64,000 nucleotides of DNA from Rosellinia necatrix (Eukaryota; Ascomycota; Sordariomycetes; Xylariales; Xylariaceae). The number at the start of each line of letters is the position of its first letter. The first letter of the stretch is position 1. Of the stretch, positions 24,811 through 36,352 are shown one piece after another. The translations under genes were made by a program, and so were the position numbers. A model generated the notes under the pieces. That model ran no database searches, was not told the DNA's origin, and saw nothing but the letters and a program-made list of their open reading frames with translations. The stretch is taken from positions 4,439,001 to 4,503,000 of the forward strand of contig JAGYVD010000004.1 in NCBI GenBank assembly GCA_021209875.1. Reading direction: 5' to 3'.

Positions 24811-24885
24811 ATAGTCGAACGCGAGTCGAGCGAGCAACAGGGGAGAGAGAGAGAAGGAAGGTATCGTGCGACTCACAAAATCCAT
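21531..24885 (-). CDS. FHIP / RAI16-like protein of the FHF dynein-adaptor complex
   Basis: Homologue of the FTS-Hook-interacting protein (FhipA in Aspergillus), which links early endosomes to Hook and dynein on microtubules. Exons on the minus strand are 24885-24877, 24683-24570, 24335-23398 and 23352-21531, giving 2883 bases (960 residues) in phase. Exon 1 is only nine bases (M-D-F); joining it to WSRLIANTPLSSKNSAKD restores the family's conserved start MDFWSRL. Exon 2 ends FEKEYSQLL and exon 3 continues HTWRNCSNLARDVDAAEI. The N-terminal two thirds is the helical RAI16 region (LFFASLIESEEESFVEN, FPLFYLLMDYIHHEGRVGDFARTGLLYI, LTYLRRILESLDHPDMINLILHYLL). The stretch at about 560-830 is disordered and Ser/Pro-rich, and a conserved C-terminal helix (VSHILTNIIVYQSFLLELASLIQVRAGLFNEVRF) ends the protein. 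Introns 1 and 2 carry simple repeats. Confidence 0.88.
24410..24485 (+). repeat. GGTGAC/GGTGGC hexamer array in FHIP intron 2
   Basis: Imperfect GATGGTGAC/GGTGACGGTGAC repeats on the plus strand, wholly inside the intron between exons 2 and 3 of the FHIP gene. Confidence 0.85.
24749..24808 (+). repeat. GAT/GGT trinucleotide array in FHIP intron 1
   Basis: A run of GAT units followed by GGT units, inside the first intron of the FHIP gene. Confidence 0.85.
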
Positions 24886-25495
24886 TGCAGCTCGGTAGAC
24901 ATTTCATTCATGCCTGCAGCGTTTTGGGATACATGGGAAGAGACAACAGCTACCAGGCGCATCTAGCAGAGGGGCATATTGCGGAGTTGTTATGTCGCCC
25001 TCAATGCATGAATTAGCATTCCATTCAAGCCCGATCCGATGTTTGAGATGTTTCCTCACCATCATTAGCCGCGTTAGGGGCACCCCTGCTGTGGGCTGTG
25101 GGCTGATCCAGACCGATAGCAGTGCCTAGGTAGAACCCAGCCTAAATTACAGGCCTAACCTAGCCAGGTTAGGTATCTTCTTACTTGGAAGTGCCTAGCA
25201 GGTCCTCCTTGCCTTGTCGCATAACTAACAAGTAAGGTGCTCATACACGCTACAACAAGTGTAAGAGATAGAGAGTTACCTACGAACAGCTGGTAGAAGT
25301 ATATAGCAAGCAACATCACGTTGCAGAATGCAAAGACCGCTCTAGTTACTTAAGTATCTACCTAGGATTACTACTTGGTGTGTAATTCTTCCATCCATCT
25401 CATGTTTGCATGCAATCAATCACCTTTTAGCCCTTAACTATCTCCGTACGAATGAATGTCTTAAGTGATCTGGGAAGGCCCCTCCGTTATTTTCT
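24886..25495. other. intergenic, no gene seen
   Basis: The promoter of FHIP and the 3' flank of the adenylosuccinate lyase gene, both on the minus strand. Several CCTAGG/CTAGGTA-type short palindromic motifs are present (25120-25200). Nothing coding is supported. Confidence 0.45.
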
Positions 25496-28400
25496 TTAAA
25501 CACTCAACTCTGCTGTGCTAGTTTCTGTAATGTACTTGATGTATGGCGCCAACTTCAACTCCACTGGTCCGCCTACACCGCAATACTTTTCCACAATATC
25601 TACACTACGGCCAGTATAGCTATGGTACGTCAAGATGTTAGTTCAGCAATAGGAAACAGTTCTGGTGGTTAAAATGAATTCGGGAGATCGCTTCGTTCTA
25701 GTGCGGCAAGGAGAGGGAGGGCAAGAAATGGCGTACAGTCGAGGGTTGAGCATATTATCTAGTTCGCCCCAGACGGGTTTGAAGAATTCGTTGCTCTTAA
25801 TCCGCGAGACGAGGTCGTTCGGCATACCCTAGCAAGGACCGATCATTAGCCGGCGATACCCCGATAACAGCAGACACGTAGCTGACATACCTCGTTCTTT
25901 ACAACGGCCCCAGCTTGGTGCGATAGCACCCGGATCTCTTCATGCGCCCTGTTATGGTCAGTAAAGGGGCTGGTGGCAAGCTTCGATACACTGACTCTTG
26001 TCTCGAGGCTCCGCTGGCAACAAGTTTCATAATGATCTAAACACCTGGTCAGCAGACGCCATATTGAGTCCGAAGATAGCACAGAGCAACAGTGCAAAGA
26101 AGGCATTAAGTTTGGCGAGCAGTTAAACTTACGCTTTCGGTAATCATGAATGGAAGTTCTTCGAGGACACGGCTTTGGATACGCTTGGGATACACTACTA
26201 ATCCATCCGTAATATTGTCGAGGCCGAGGAGAATGGCTTCAGCAAGCAAGAACATGTCCGGTATGTCCATCCCTACACTAGTTAGTTACCCTATTTTATG
26301 TCTTACGATGCGAATCCATAGGATTCGTGCCAGAGCGCTCCGTAGCAAAGAAGGGGGGAGGTGGCGGAGGGCAATACGAAGAAAAAGGCATACTGCGAAT
26401 AGCGGAGTCATCAAGTGTCCGTTCAGCCTAGGCTCCGTTGTTAACGTCTGATGTTGGGATTAAATGTGCTTTAGTCAACGGGCTGACGCACCCACTGGTC
26501 GGACAGCGTGTTCGCGAAATTTGCGGGCTTCGACATCAATTCACGCGCCAACGAATAGACTCTCTCAGAGCGCATGGGGCTTTGATGAAGTGTCAGTACG
26601 GGTTCTAAGGGCAGATACATGACAGGCTTCATATTTTGGGATAAGAGATAGAGTAGAAGATATTTGGGATGAAATATGGATTATCACTCACTTGCGTTTG
26701 TAGGCCATAGCTGATGATCCTATTTGGTTTTGCTCTGATACCTCAAGGTTAGTATTGCATATGGATCTCTCGAAATAAGACGGGGTGATTCAATCTTTCT
26801 TCGCGGGGAGAGATTGACGTCAAGAGACAGCATCTTTTTACAAGGTCGGAAACGAAAAACACGATCTCCAAAACCACTCACCAAACGGCTCCTCGATCTC
26901 TTTCCAATTGGCAAGATGGCGGATGTCGCCACATATCTTTTGCGCCGTAGCACCAAGACCCGAGACGGCATTGGCGATTATCAAATCTACCTTGCGCGTG
27001 CTTCGTTCTGTTAGTACATGAACTGATCTCGTTCGACACGGGGAGCCGGGTGACAGATATAAATAAATAAATAACCGCGAATCGGTTATCTGCGTAGAAT
27101 CAGAAGGGTGAACTTACTATGTTTGTGTTGAAACATCCTGGTCAAGTTAGAAAAATGTGTTGCTTTTGACGATATGGACTTACGTAGCAGCTTGGAAACC
27201 CAAGCTTGGTGCACAGAAGGTCATTCAATTGGTCGCATTTAGAGGCATCGCCCTTGAAGCTATACACTTACGTATTAGTATCAACTATTAGACTCCTGTG
27301 TGCTCATCATCCGCTACGTTTATACTCACATCTCTACAATATGTTAATTAGCTGTGCCTAATCGTAGGCTTGGGGGCTAAGTCCCTTGGAGGAGTTATGG
27401 GGGTGTGTATACTGCGAAAACCAAGTTTAGTGAGGTGTGTCGTTCATGAGATCAAGTGCTGGGGCTTCCAGAGACTAGTCTTATACGAACCCTAAGAAGG
27501 AAGCTCTATCCGGAATTATGAGTTAGTGTTACTGGAAACGGGAGAATAGCAATAGACATTGCGGGATAAATAGAAAAGGCCATACTGCGTTCCAGTCGTT
27601 CCTATGACATATTAGACATCTGTGCGTTATACCCGTTGCATTGCTAGAGGAAAGTGCTAGGTGGACGGGGGTAGGTGATCAAGATGTGTGGGAGAGGCGG
27701 GCGTCCAATTGCATACCTTGTGCGCCACGGAATCTGAGATCTCCCCGAACTTGTTCAATGGCTTGAAGATCAAACTATAGCCCGGTTAGGATAGTTTATA
27801 AGGGGGCAGATGAATTAAAAGTGTGTCTCAATGACCGTATGACGGCATACCATCAGGTCCTGAACCCACTGAGCGGCTAACACAGGTGTTAGTGATTTAT
27901 TAATATGCTAACCTCAACGAATGCAAGACCCCAAGGGCGAACAGGGACTTACCTCGCTTTCCAACTGTGATCTATAATAGTTGTTAATAAATGCAGTTCG
28001 GGCTGGGGTTTTTCGGCCGTCGCAGAAGCTCTGCGCAGGGCGCCTGTCTAAACAGCTCGTAGCTCTAGAAAGCGTTAAAGGGTGAAGGAGGAGGGAGAAA
28101 CGTACTAGTTGTGCCGGTTGCAGGTGAGTGTAAGCAAGTGTTGGTTCCTCTTCAAGAACAATTAGCGTTGCACACGTGGGATGAGGAAGGCGTCGTCTCG
28201 GTTACCCTTCCATTCCACGGCAAAGTTGGACAGGTTCCAAATAACCTTGGCAAGCCGGTTGAGCAAGATATCCAAAGCATCCCGCATAACGATCAGCTCA
28301 GCATTGTCGGTTACGTAGCAGCTTGTCGCTCCGTAATGGATGATGCCTGCCGCAGCTGGGGCAACAACGCCAAAGGCATGGACATGCTAATTCCTTGTCA

Positions 28401-28826
28401 GCCTAGGCAACAGATGCAGCGCCTGTGAAATAAACTTACGGCCATAACATCCTGTGGCATAAATAGTTAGATTCGGCGTATCTTGTGGCAGTTATAAGCC
28501 AAGCGACTTACATGACGACGTTTCTTTTCTTCGACTCGCGCGATCTCGAAGTCCGAGTCCGTGACATGGAGGTGAGATTTCATCTCCTCGAGGGCCTCGG
28601 GAGTGATGGTATCTATCCCGAGCTCTCGTTCACTCTCGGCGAGAGCCAGCCAGAGCTTCCGCCATATGCCTATTCTAGATCGCTGGCTGAACAGGGCAGA
28701 CATAGCGGCGCTACAGTAGCGGCCGGTCAAAACCGTTTGGTAGGTATCGAAGCGCGTATCCCCTCGGGCTTGGAGGCGCCCAAGTTCCTGCTGGAGCTCC
28801 AGCACTCGCTGATCTTGATCGGCCAT
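25496..28826 (-). CDS. adenylosuccinate lyase, 20 exons with micro-exons
   Basis: A homotetrameric lyase that splits SAICAR and adenylosuccinate in purine synthesis. Minus-strand exons by my reading: 28826-28512, 28451-28440, 28386-28206, 28149-28106, 27971-27953, 27876-27851, 27774-27717, 27601-27586, 27505-27491, 27259-27184, 27137-27118, 27000-26882, 26734-26692, 26579-26492, 26427-26394, 26272-26133, 26036-25996, 25948-25891, 25828-25737 and 25619-25496. They total 1521 bases (506 residues) with all phases matching. Eight exons are 12-34 bases, for example the 12-base D-V-M-A exon. Conserved parts are [58 protein letters not shown] with the catalytic His, LRFRG, the signature loop [11 protein letters not shown] (about 306-316) with the catalytic Ser, [24 protein letters not shown] and a C-terminal AELSV. 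An extra about 28-residue, coiled-coil-like N terminus and a W-A-E-R-T in place of the usual W-F-E-R-T suggest a divergent paralogue rather than the standard copy. One residue is missing near SFLGFKGD, so the exon 9/10 junction is the weakest. Confidence 0.88.
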
Positions 28827-30346
28827 GCCAAAGTCTAGTGCACGTATCAGTTAACGTTGGAAGGGGAAGGAAGTATCTATCGTGGTGGCGTGTGTGGGAT
28901 GTGTTTCCCAACCGTAGGCACCTATCAGATCCAACGACAAATTATGCGAAAAGAGTTCTTCTCAAAGGTGTAGGTGTAGGTAAAGTGCACTAACTAATGT
29001 GTGCTCTCAGTGCTCGATAGCACGTGCTTTTGCTGCGATAGTGCCGGCATCGCATCCCCTGAGGTGCCCAAGTATACTGTATTCAGCGAGTGCGCACCAA
29101 TCACAAGCTCAGTTGGACCCTTAAAAAATACCCCTCGGTGGGGTTGTTCAGCAACGCGGGGCTCGCGCTGCGGGGTCAATTGGAATCCGATCATTGTTAC
29201 ACCACCCATACTTTTGACTTATCCATGTCTGCTTACTCACCTAAGGTACCTATGGAGGTAGTAGTAGTAGTAGTGGCAATTTAACGTCTATATTCTAGGT
29301 CAGTTCAGAGAATGCGTACAAATTGAATACAAAGGGGATACCACCGTCTCCTCGCGGTCTTGTATAAAATGAAGAATGGCTCATCTTAGACTGCCTACGG
29401 TACTACATAGAGCGTCAATACGTAGTATTCGTCAACTTGAATTGAAGTTCATATGCGGGAACTCTGGTGCCGATCGGGGTTTAGTACGTCACCTTCCTCT
29501 CTTTTAGCACGATATCTCTCTCATAAGTATATTCGTTGGGGGATCATAAAGATCATGAGCTTGTCTTGGCTATGACATTGTCCAAATCGGGCTTCTCCTC
29601 GAAGTATTTAAATTGTCCCATGCGTTGGTATTAACAATCGATCACGGTTTCCTTGGGGGAAAAGGATCTCTATGTTGCTAAATTCAGCACAAAGTGCTAG
29701 AGACTACAAAGCCTAAAAGGGGTAACAATATGCTGCGAAACAAACAAAGCCCATGGGCTATTAATCAAGACCTCTTTGGATCGTGTCGGGTATACTTCAA
29801 TCACAACCAATTTCGAGGATAAAAAGTTGGTGAAAGCGCCAATTGACATTGTTCTCGCGTTGCCCATTGTATGCCTTTAAGCATCTGTGGGTTGACCGTA
29901 CTCCGCCACACTATTTTTTACCTATGCTGTAAGGTCTGCGGTCGCTCTGGCCTTCATTTGACTATTCATCTGAGTTAACCGGAGGGGGCTCCATAAGTGG
30001 ATTCTTTGACGAATAACCACATAGACTTATGACCGATCATCAGCCTTCAAAGAGATATGCTACTAATCATTTAAACACCAAATCTTGGCATTGATTGTTA
30101 CAATGGCTTTATCTTTTCAGCTGATTGTTTTAACGTCGATAGAACATCTAAACGAAATATATAACAATGTTGTGGTTTTTGAAAGAGATAAGAGAAATAT
30201 ATAAGGTATAGGCTCCAACAGACGTGTGGCTATTATGATCCCAACTATTCCATTCCCTGACCTCAGATCTTCGGCTGAACCGAAGATACCCATCATTAAG
30301 CATCTATCTCACCACTTCACCGGTTGCAAGCACAGACTAGGCTTAC
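28827..30346. other. intergenic, no gene seen
   Basis: 1.5 kb between divergent genes. It is moderately AT-rich toward the right (about 30060-30210) with no convincing open frame. TAG trinucleotides occur at 29258-29275. Confidence 0.45.
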
Positions 30347-31264
30347 ATGATGGGGTATAGCAGGTCAACATTCCGTGGCCCTCGACAGCAAGAGGAAAGT
30401 GGCCGTAACGATCAGAATCCCCGATATAAAGGGAGACATTTTAATCCAGATTTTAACAATACGCGAAGGAATCAACCAATCCCAACATTACTTCCCCAGA
30501 ACAACTGGAGGCAAGGTAACAGACGAGGTCGAGATGATGATTATGATCCGTCCACGCCTAACAGGCATGGAAGGGTGAATAAATTCCACCACCGATATCA
30601 ACAACAACAACGAAAACAGCAACGACAGCAGCAGCAACTTTATCCGCAACATCAGCAACATCAGCAACACCAGCAACACCAGCAGCATCAGCAACATCAG
30701 CAACATCAGCAACATCAGCAATATCAGCAACATCAGCAATATCAGCAACATCAGCAATATCAGCGTCAACAGCAACAACAGGCTCCCCAGAATCAAAGAC
30801 GTGGCCAGCGACAACGGAATTTTCCACGGCAACCGTTAGATGTTTCTCAGGAGGCTGTGTCTACGGCTTTGGCCATGCAGTTTCTTGAACACTTCCGTGG
30901 CGAGATTCTCGAAACATTAGCGACGGACATAGAGGGAGACGTTCGCATGTGCGAATGCCTTCGCCCGGACTCGGTGTCATGTATCCATGGCATAGCCAGG
31001 CTATACCAAGGCCAGCTGGTGTCGTGCGCTCGGTTGCAATACGACATTGTCAAGTTACTGATGTTCCTCATGTCCAAAGACGAGTCGGCCGAAGCGTTCA
31101 TTTCGACCTGGCTGAGAGAATATGTTGCGAGAGACCCTGACACTCCATTAAAACCAGTTCTACAGACAATGGGGTTCAATGGGCCGGTAAATGTAGGGGT
31201 AGGAGCCCCCGTCGGGACAGGGGTTGGAGTATTACTTGATGGCGGTTTGGAGGAAATTTATTGA
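30347..31264 (+). CDS. Gln/His-rich protein of unknown function
   Basis: A single-exon frame of 305 residues starting at a double ATG. The N-terminal 80 residues are Arg/Asn/Pro-rich with RGR-like patches (suggestive of RNA-binding low complexity). Residues about 85-150 are a QQH repeat coded by a CAGCAACAT array. The C-terminal half is ordinary globular-looking sequence (VSTALAMQFLEHFRGEILET, CECLRPDSVSCIHGIARLYQ, LVSCARLQYDIVKLLMFLMS) and ends in a Gly/Val-rich tail. I do not recognise a family. It lies only about 255 bases from the retroelement's left LTR, so it may be a poorly conserved accessory gene. It is not obviously RIP-mutated. Confidence 0.6.
   Translation: MMGYSRSTFRGPRQQEESGRNDQNPRYKGRHFNPDFNNTRRNQPIPTLLPQNNWRQGNRRGRDDDYDPSTPNRHGRVNKFHHRYQQQQRKQQRQQQQLYPQHQQHQQHQQHQQHQQHQQHQQHQQYQQHQQYQQHQQYQRQQQQQAPQNQRRGQRQRNFPRQPLDVSQEAVSTALAMQFLEHFRGEILETLATDIEGDVRMCECLRPDSVSCIHGIARLYQGQLVSCARLQYDIVKLLMFLMSKDESAEAFISTWLREYVARDPDTPLKPVLQTMGFNGPVNVGVGAPVGTGVGVLLDGGLEEIY
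30650..30775 (+). repeat. CAGCAACAT nonamer array
   Basis: Imperfect tandem CAGCAACAT/CAGCAACAC/CAGCAATAT units, in frame, coding Q-Q-H and Q-Q-Y repeats. Confidence 0.9.
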
Positions 31265-31519
31265 ATCACATTAGGGTAAGTATTTCTAGGCACTAGGTAA
31301 TAGACGGGTGGAGTTTTGGTAACAATACAGTATCCCTGGCAATCAATGACTATTCGAAGCTACAACTCAACAAATTTTATATCTAGTCGTACATAAAACA
31401 TACCCGCCGCCAAAGTTATTAGTGTGAAACGAAATATAAATTACAATTATTTGTGGAAACTTATGCAAGTATGCAATGTGACTATCAGGTAGATAAAGCA
31501 TATGGCAAGGTACCAGCTA

Positions 31520-31681
31520 TGTTACAGTTCACACTGCTAGTAGTTCTAGAAATAACTTATATTATTATATAAAAAAGGAAAACTTCTTGCTTAGTTAGTT
31601 GCCAGCTATTTGTTTTTTTTATATATAATATTCTAGCTTATGTTTTAATAAAGTTTTTAAATTAAAACTAGTTTTATAATA
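31520..31681. repeat. left LTR of the degraded element
   Basis: About 162 bp, beginning TGTTACAGTTC and ending near TTTTATAATA, the mutated form of TTCCGTGACA. It aligns along its length with the solo LTR at 39704-39863; differences are mainly C to T before A and G to A after T. It is mutated throughout. Confidence 0.75.
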
Positions 31682-33054
31682 ATATTTTTTTTAAACTATA
31701 AATACTTTTATTTATAAAATAAAATCTTTAATAAATAATAATTAAATATTTTTTAAAGCTTTAATATTATAAAATAAATGCTGTATAATATGTTTTTTTT
31801 TTTTTAAACTATTAAATAAACGTTTTTTTTATTTTTTTTTAAAATAAGTTTATAATAATATAAAGCTTACATGTTGTTTTTTATAAAATAAATGCTATAT
31901 AATATATTTTTTTAAACTATTAAATATATATTTTTTTATTTTTTTTAAACGTAAGCTGCTAGCAATATAAAACTTATTTATTATTTTTAAATATAAATAT
32001 TTTTTAACTTATTTATTTTTATTTTTTTTTTAGTTTTTTAAGATTTTTTTATTGTTTTATTTTTATTTTTTTCTGTTTTTAAAAAACTTTCTGTTTTATT
32101 TTTTATTTTTTGTTTTTATTTTGCTGTTTTTATACTTTTTATTATTTAATTTTTATAAAAAAACTTTTATTTTTATTATTTATATATTTAAACATAAAAT
32201 ATTAAAAAACAGCTTTATTATTTAAAAACGGTTAAATTATATATCTGCTGTTTTTATTAATAAAAAACTATTAAATATTAATAATATATAAAACATAAAA
32301 ATATTTATAAGTTTATAAATATATATTTATCTGCTGTTTTTATTATTATATTTTAAGCTTTTTTATTTTAAATATTAATTTATAGCTGTTAAACTATTTT
32401 AGTTATATTAAATAATACTGCTAACTTAATAATAATTTTTGTTTAATACAGCTGTTTTTAATTTTTTTTAAAAAAAAAAGCTAATAATAATAATATGCTG
32501 TTAAACTAAAAATATAACTTTTTGTTTAAGTTTTGCTGTTGTTTTAATAAATTATACGTTAATTTAGTTTTTTTTTTTAAAAATATAAAAAAAAAATGCT
32601 GCAAGCAGTATTTTTTAGCTAGCGTTAAAAAAATAAAAATAATATATTTTGTTTTTTTTTTGCTTTTTTTTTGCTATTTTTTAATATATTTTTTAATAGT
32701 TTTATAAATAAGTTTATAATATTTTTTTTTATTTTCTGCTGTTAATTTGTTTTTTTTGTTTAATTGTTTTTTATTATAAAAACGTTGCTATTATTACAGC
32801 TTAAAAAAATAAGCAGTTTTTTTGTTTTTTTTTAGCGATATAAAAACCGCTGTTTAATAAATTATTAAAAAAATTTTTATAAACATTTTTATTATAAGCT
32901 TTTTTATGTTAGCTTTTTTATAGCAAATTAATACTAAAATATTAATTTTTTAATTTAAAATTATTAATAAAACGCGGGCTAATAAGCTTAATAATGCTGT
33001 TATAATAAAAGTTTTACAGGATTTTTTTATTAAGATTTAATTATATTGTTTTAA

Positions 33055-33312
33055 CGCCGTGTTAGAGTAGGCAAGGGGTGCCAGGCTTGGCACCACCAGT
33101 TGCCCCACTGTAAGATTAGATAAGGTGGCCCAGGCCACCTGGGCTAGCCCACTTGGGCTAGGCCCACCCACCTACCTGTACTAGTAGGTGGAATTCTAGG
33201 ACTGCACCTAGAATTCCACCATCTTCATCAAAAACTACATACAACACCACAAACTAGACCAGCATACAGCAAAATACAGCTATTTACAGCTTCATACCCC
33301 TGACCAGACTTA
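33055..33312. repeat. hairpin-rich GC island 1 inside the element
   Basis: A sharply bounded block of normal base composition inside AT-rich DNA. It contains perfect inverted repeats: GGTGCCA/TGGCACC (33077-33094), GGTGGCC/GGCCACC near 33124-33139, GGGCTAGCCC palindromes, and a 14-bp stem GGTGGAATTCTAGG (33187-33200) / CCTAGAATTCCACC (33207-33220) with a six-base loop. It shares the block CCACTTGGG(C/A)CTAG with island 2 and AGATTAGATAAGG, in inverse orientation, with island 3. The ends show weak inverted similarity (CGTGTTAGA / CGTGATAAG). No coding capacity. Confidence 0.65.
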
Positions 33313-36144
33313 TCACGCCGGTATTATTAAAACTAAATAATATAAAAGTTTTTAAATTTTTTTTAAACTTTTAAATATATAAGTTTTAATTTTATTAATA
33401 ATTGTTTTTATAGCTTTATTTTATTATTATATTTTTATTATTATGTTAGTTTTTTTAAAGTTTTTTAATATATAATATAGTTTTTAGTTTTTTTATTAGC
33501 TGTTTATTTTTAAGTTTTTTTAGCTTTTATTTATTTTTATATTATATATTTTTAATAAAACTTATTAACAGCGTTTTATTTATAATTTATTTTGTTTTTA
33601 TTTTTGTAATAACTTTGTTTTATTTCTGCTGCAGCATATAAATATTAACGTTTTTTTTTTTTTTATTAATGCTTTTTTTATATAACCTGTAAAATTAAAT
33701 ATATATATATATATATTTTTTTTTTTAATATAATTATATTTTTTTAAAACTATTTTAAAAACCTGGTTTTTTAAGTTTGTTTTATAAAACATTTATAGTT
33801 TTATATTATATTTTTTAAGTTTTTCGCTAGTTTTTATATTAGTTTATAAAAACTAGTTATTAAATCTTATATATTAGTTTTTTAAATAGTTAGCGTTTTA
33901 AATCTAAAATAGTTTTAAATAGCTATTTTGTTTTTTTTATTGTTTTTTTAATAAAATAATACTATTTGTTTTATTATTATATTATTTATTAACTAAGTTC
34001 TGTTTTTTAGCTTAAATTATATAAACTATAACAATAAAATATAAAAACAAAAAATATTATATTCCTTTAAAAGCTATATAGCTATTAATTGCTAATAAAT
34101 TTTAATTATTTTAAAAAACTAATTTATTTGTCTGCCAGCTTTAAAAAAGTTGTGTTATTTATATATTTTTAATATTAATTTATATTTTATTTTTAGTTTT
34201 ATAAATTAAAACATTTAAATAATATATGTTTGTTAAAATAACGTATTAGTTTTAAATTTTATTTATAAACGCTTTAGCTTTTTTATTATTTTTAGATTTT
34301 ATTAATTATATTTTTGCTGTTAAAAACTTGTTTTATTAAATTTTGTTTTATATTTAATAAAATTTTTAAAAGTTCTATGCTTATTAAAAATACTAGCTAT
34401 AATTAATAAAAATAAGCTAAGTTTAGTTGTTTTAAAATTTAATTATTTATAATAAATTTATTAAATAATAGCTAGTTTATTTAATTATTTTAATAATAAC
34501 TATAATATGTTTAAAAGTATTATTTTATTATAACGTTAATTATTTCTGTTTAATTATTAGTTTTTAAATAATATGCTATTAATGCTTTAAGCTACATGTT
34601 TAATTTATAATTTAATTTTTTTAAAATATAAATATAAATTAAAGTTTTTATTTAAAATTATAGTTTTAAAGCTTTATATAGCTGGAATATTTTTAATATA
34701 AAAACGTTTATAAATATAATCGCTTTTATATTTAAAACAGCTATAAAATATTTTATTTTAATAAGCTTGTTTATTATTATTAGCACGTGCTAATATTTTA
34801 TTTTGTTTTATTAATAAATTAATAATAGCTTAATATAATTTATTAATATATTTATTTATAGTTTAAAAATATTAACAAAAGTTTTAAAAATTTTGCTAAT
34901 ATTATTTAAAAGTTTTTAATTTTTTAATAAAAATAATAGCTTTTAATAAATATAGCTACGTTTTATAATATATTAAGCTAAATATATTTTTTTTAAAACA
35001 GGTTTTATATTTTAAACTAGTTAAAATAACCTGTTAGCGCTGCAGTATAAATTTAATTAATAATTTTAGTCTGTACTACTTTATAGTTTAAAATAAAAAC
35101 CCAGCTTTTTATATATATACGTTTTTTTTTTATTTTATAGTTTATTAAAGCTATTTAGAATTTTTATTTTAAATAGCAGAATAAAAAACAAGCCTGTAGT
35201 AATTTAATAGCTTTTATTATTTTATAAACTGTTTAAAAATATTTATAAGCTTTATTTATTAATATATCTGTTGTTTTTTTGCTAATAAATACGTATAATT
35301 TTATAAAAAGCTTAGTTTTTTTTTTTTTTTTAAAAGCAGTATTTATAATTAGTTTATAAACCGGTTGTTTTTAAATCTGTTTGTTTTTATTAGTTAGTTG
35401 TTTAATTTTTAAAATAAAACATTAAAAATAATAACTTTATAACCCGGTCTATATATAATTTAAAATTTAAAATTATTAAAAATTTCCGACTAGCAAACTT
35501 GTTTTTAATTTAAAAGCTTTATAGTAATAAAATATTAAAAGCTTTTATAGTTTATAACTATTTTTATTATATTTTTATAGCTTTATAGTTTTAGTTATTA
35601 TTTTTAAAAGCTTTTATAATAATAAATAGTTTTTATTATAAATTTCGTAGTTATATTTTATAAAAATATATTTTGCTAAAAAAAATAATTAAATGTTATT
35701 TTTTATTAGTCTGTTTTAATATAAAACTTTTTTAATGCTTAATTTAAAATATTTATTTTTATAATAGTTTTATATACTAAGTTATAATAAGTTAAAACAA
35801 ATATTTTTATAAAAGTTTTTTTTAGTTTTTTAAACGCTATTATTTTATTTATTAATAATAAGCTTAGCTAGCTGTATTTATTTATTAATTTTATTAAAAA
35901 ACAGGCGATTAAAAAAAAGCTTTAAATAAAACAGCAGTAATAGTTTATAAAGCTGATAAACTGCTATAAATTTTTTAACGTTTATAATAGTTTTTTTTTT
36001 AATTATTTATATTTTTGCTAAATTTATATTAATTTTATTTATAAATATTATAAAGCTAAAATATTTTGTTTTAATAATATTAAATTTATATTTAATAATA
36101 TTTATAATAAGTTCTATTTTAATTAATTTTATAAATATATTACG

Positions 36145-36352
36145 TATATGATACGCGCCGACAGGGGAGTCGCTTATATAAGCGCTGTAGCCCCACCTGT
36201 AGCGTGGCAAAGCCACGCACCCCACCACTTGGGACTAGCCCCTAATAAGTGGGCCCTGGCCCACGCACCTAGCTAGATCCACAAGTTAGATCAGAATAGT
36301 TAGATCTTCATCTTCTACAATACACTTTTCACCCCCCCCATGGTGCACCTCT
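36145..36352. repeat. hairpin-rich GC island 2 inside the element
   Basis: A second unmutated block with the palindrome CGCTTATATAAGCG (36171-36184), a 7-bp hairpin GCGTGGC-AAA-GCCACGC (36202-36218) and GTGGGCC-CT-GGCCCAC. It shares CCACTTGGG-ACTAGCCCC and an ATCTTCATC block with island 1. No coding capacity. Confidence 0.65.

Noticed and set aside
28111..28428. 105-codon open frame on the plus strand
   Set aside because: It is the antisense of adenylosuccinate lyase exons 3-4; the minus-strand reading matches the family.
32522..36228. Small open frames in the AT-rich tract (for example 32522-32707, 33598-33792, 36007-36228)
   Set aside because: Phe/Ile/Lys/Asn-only products expected by chance in RIP-converted sequence.
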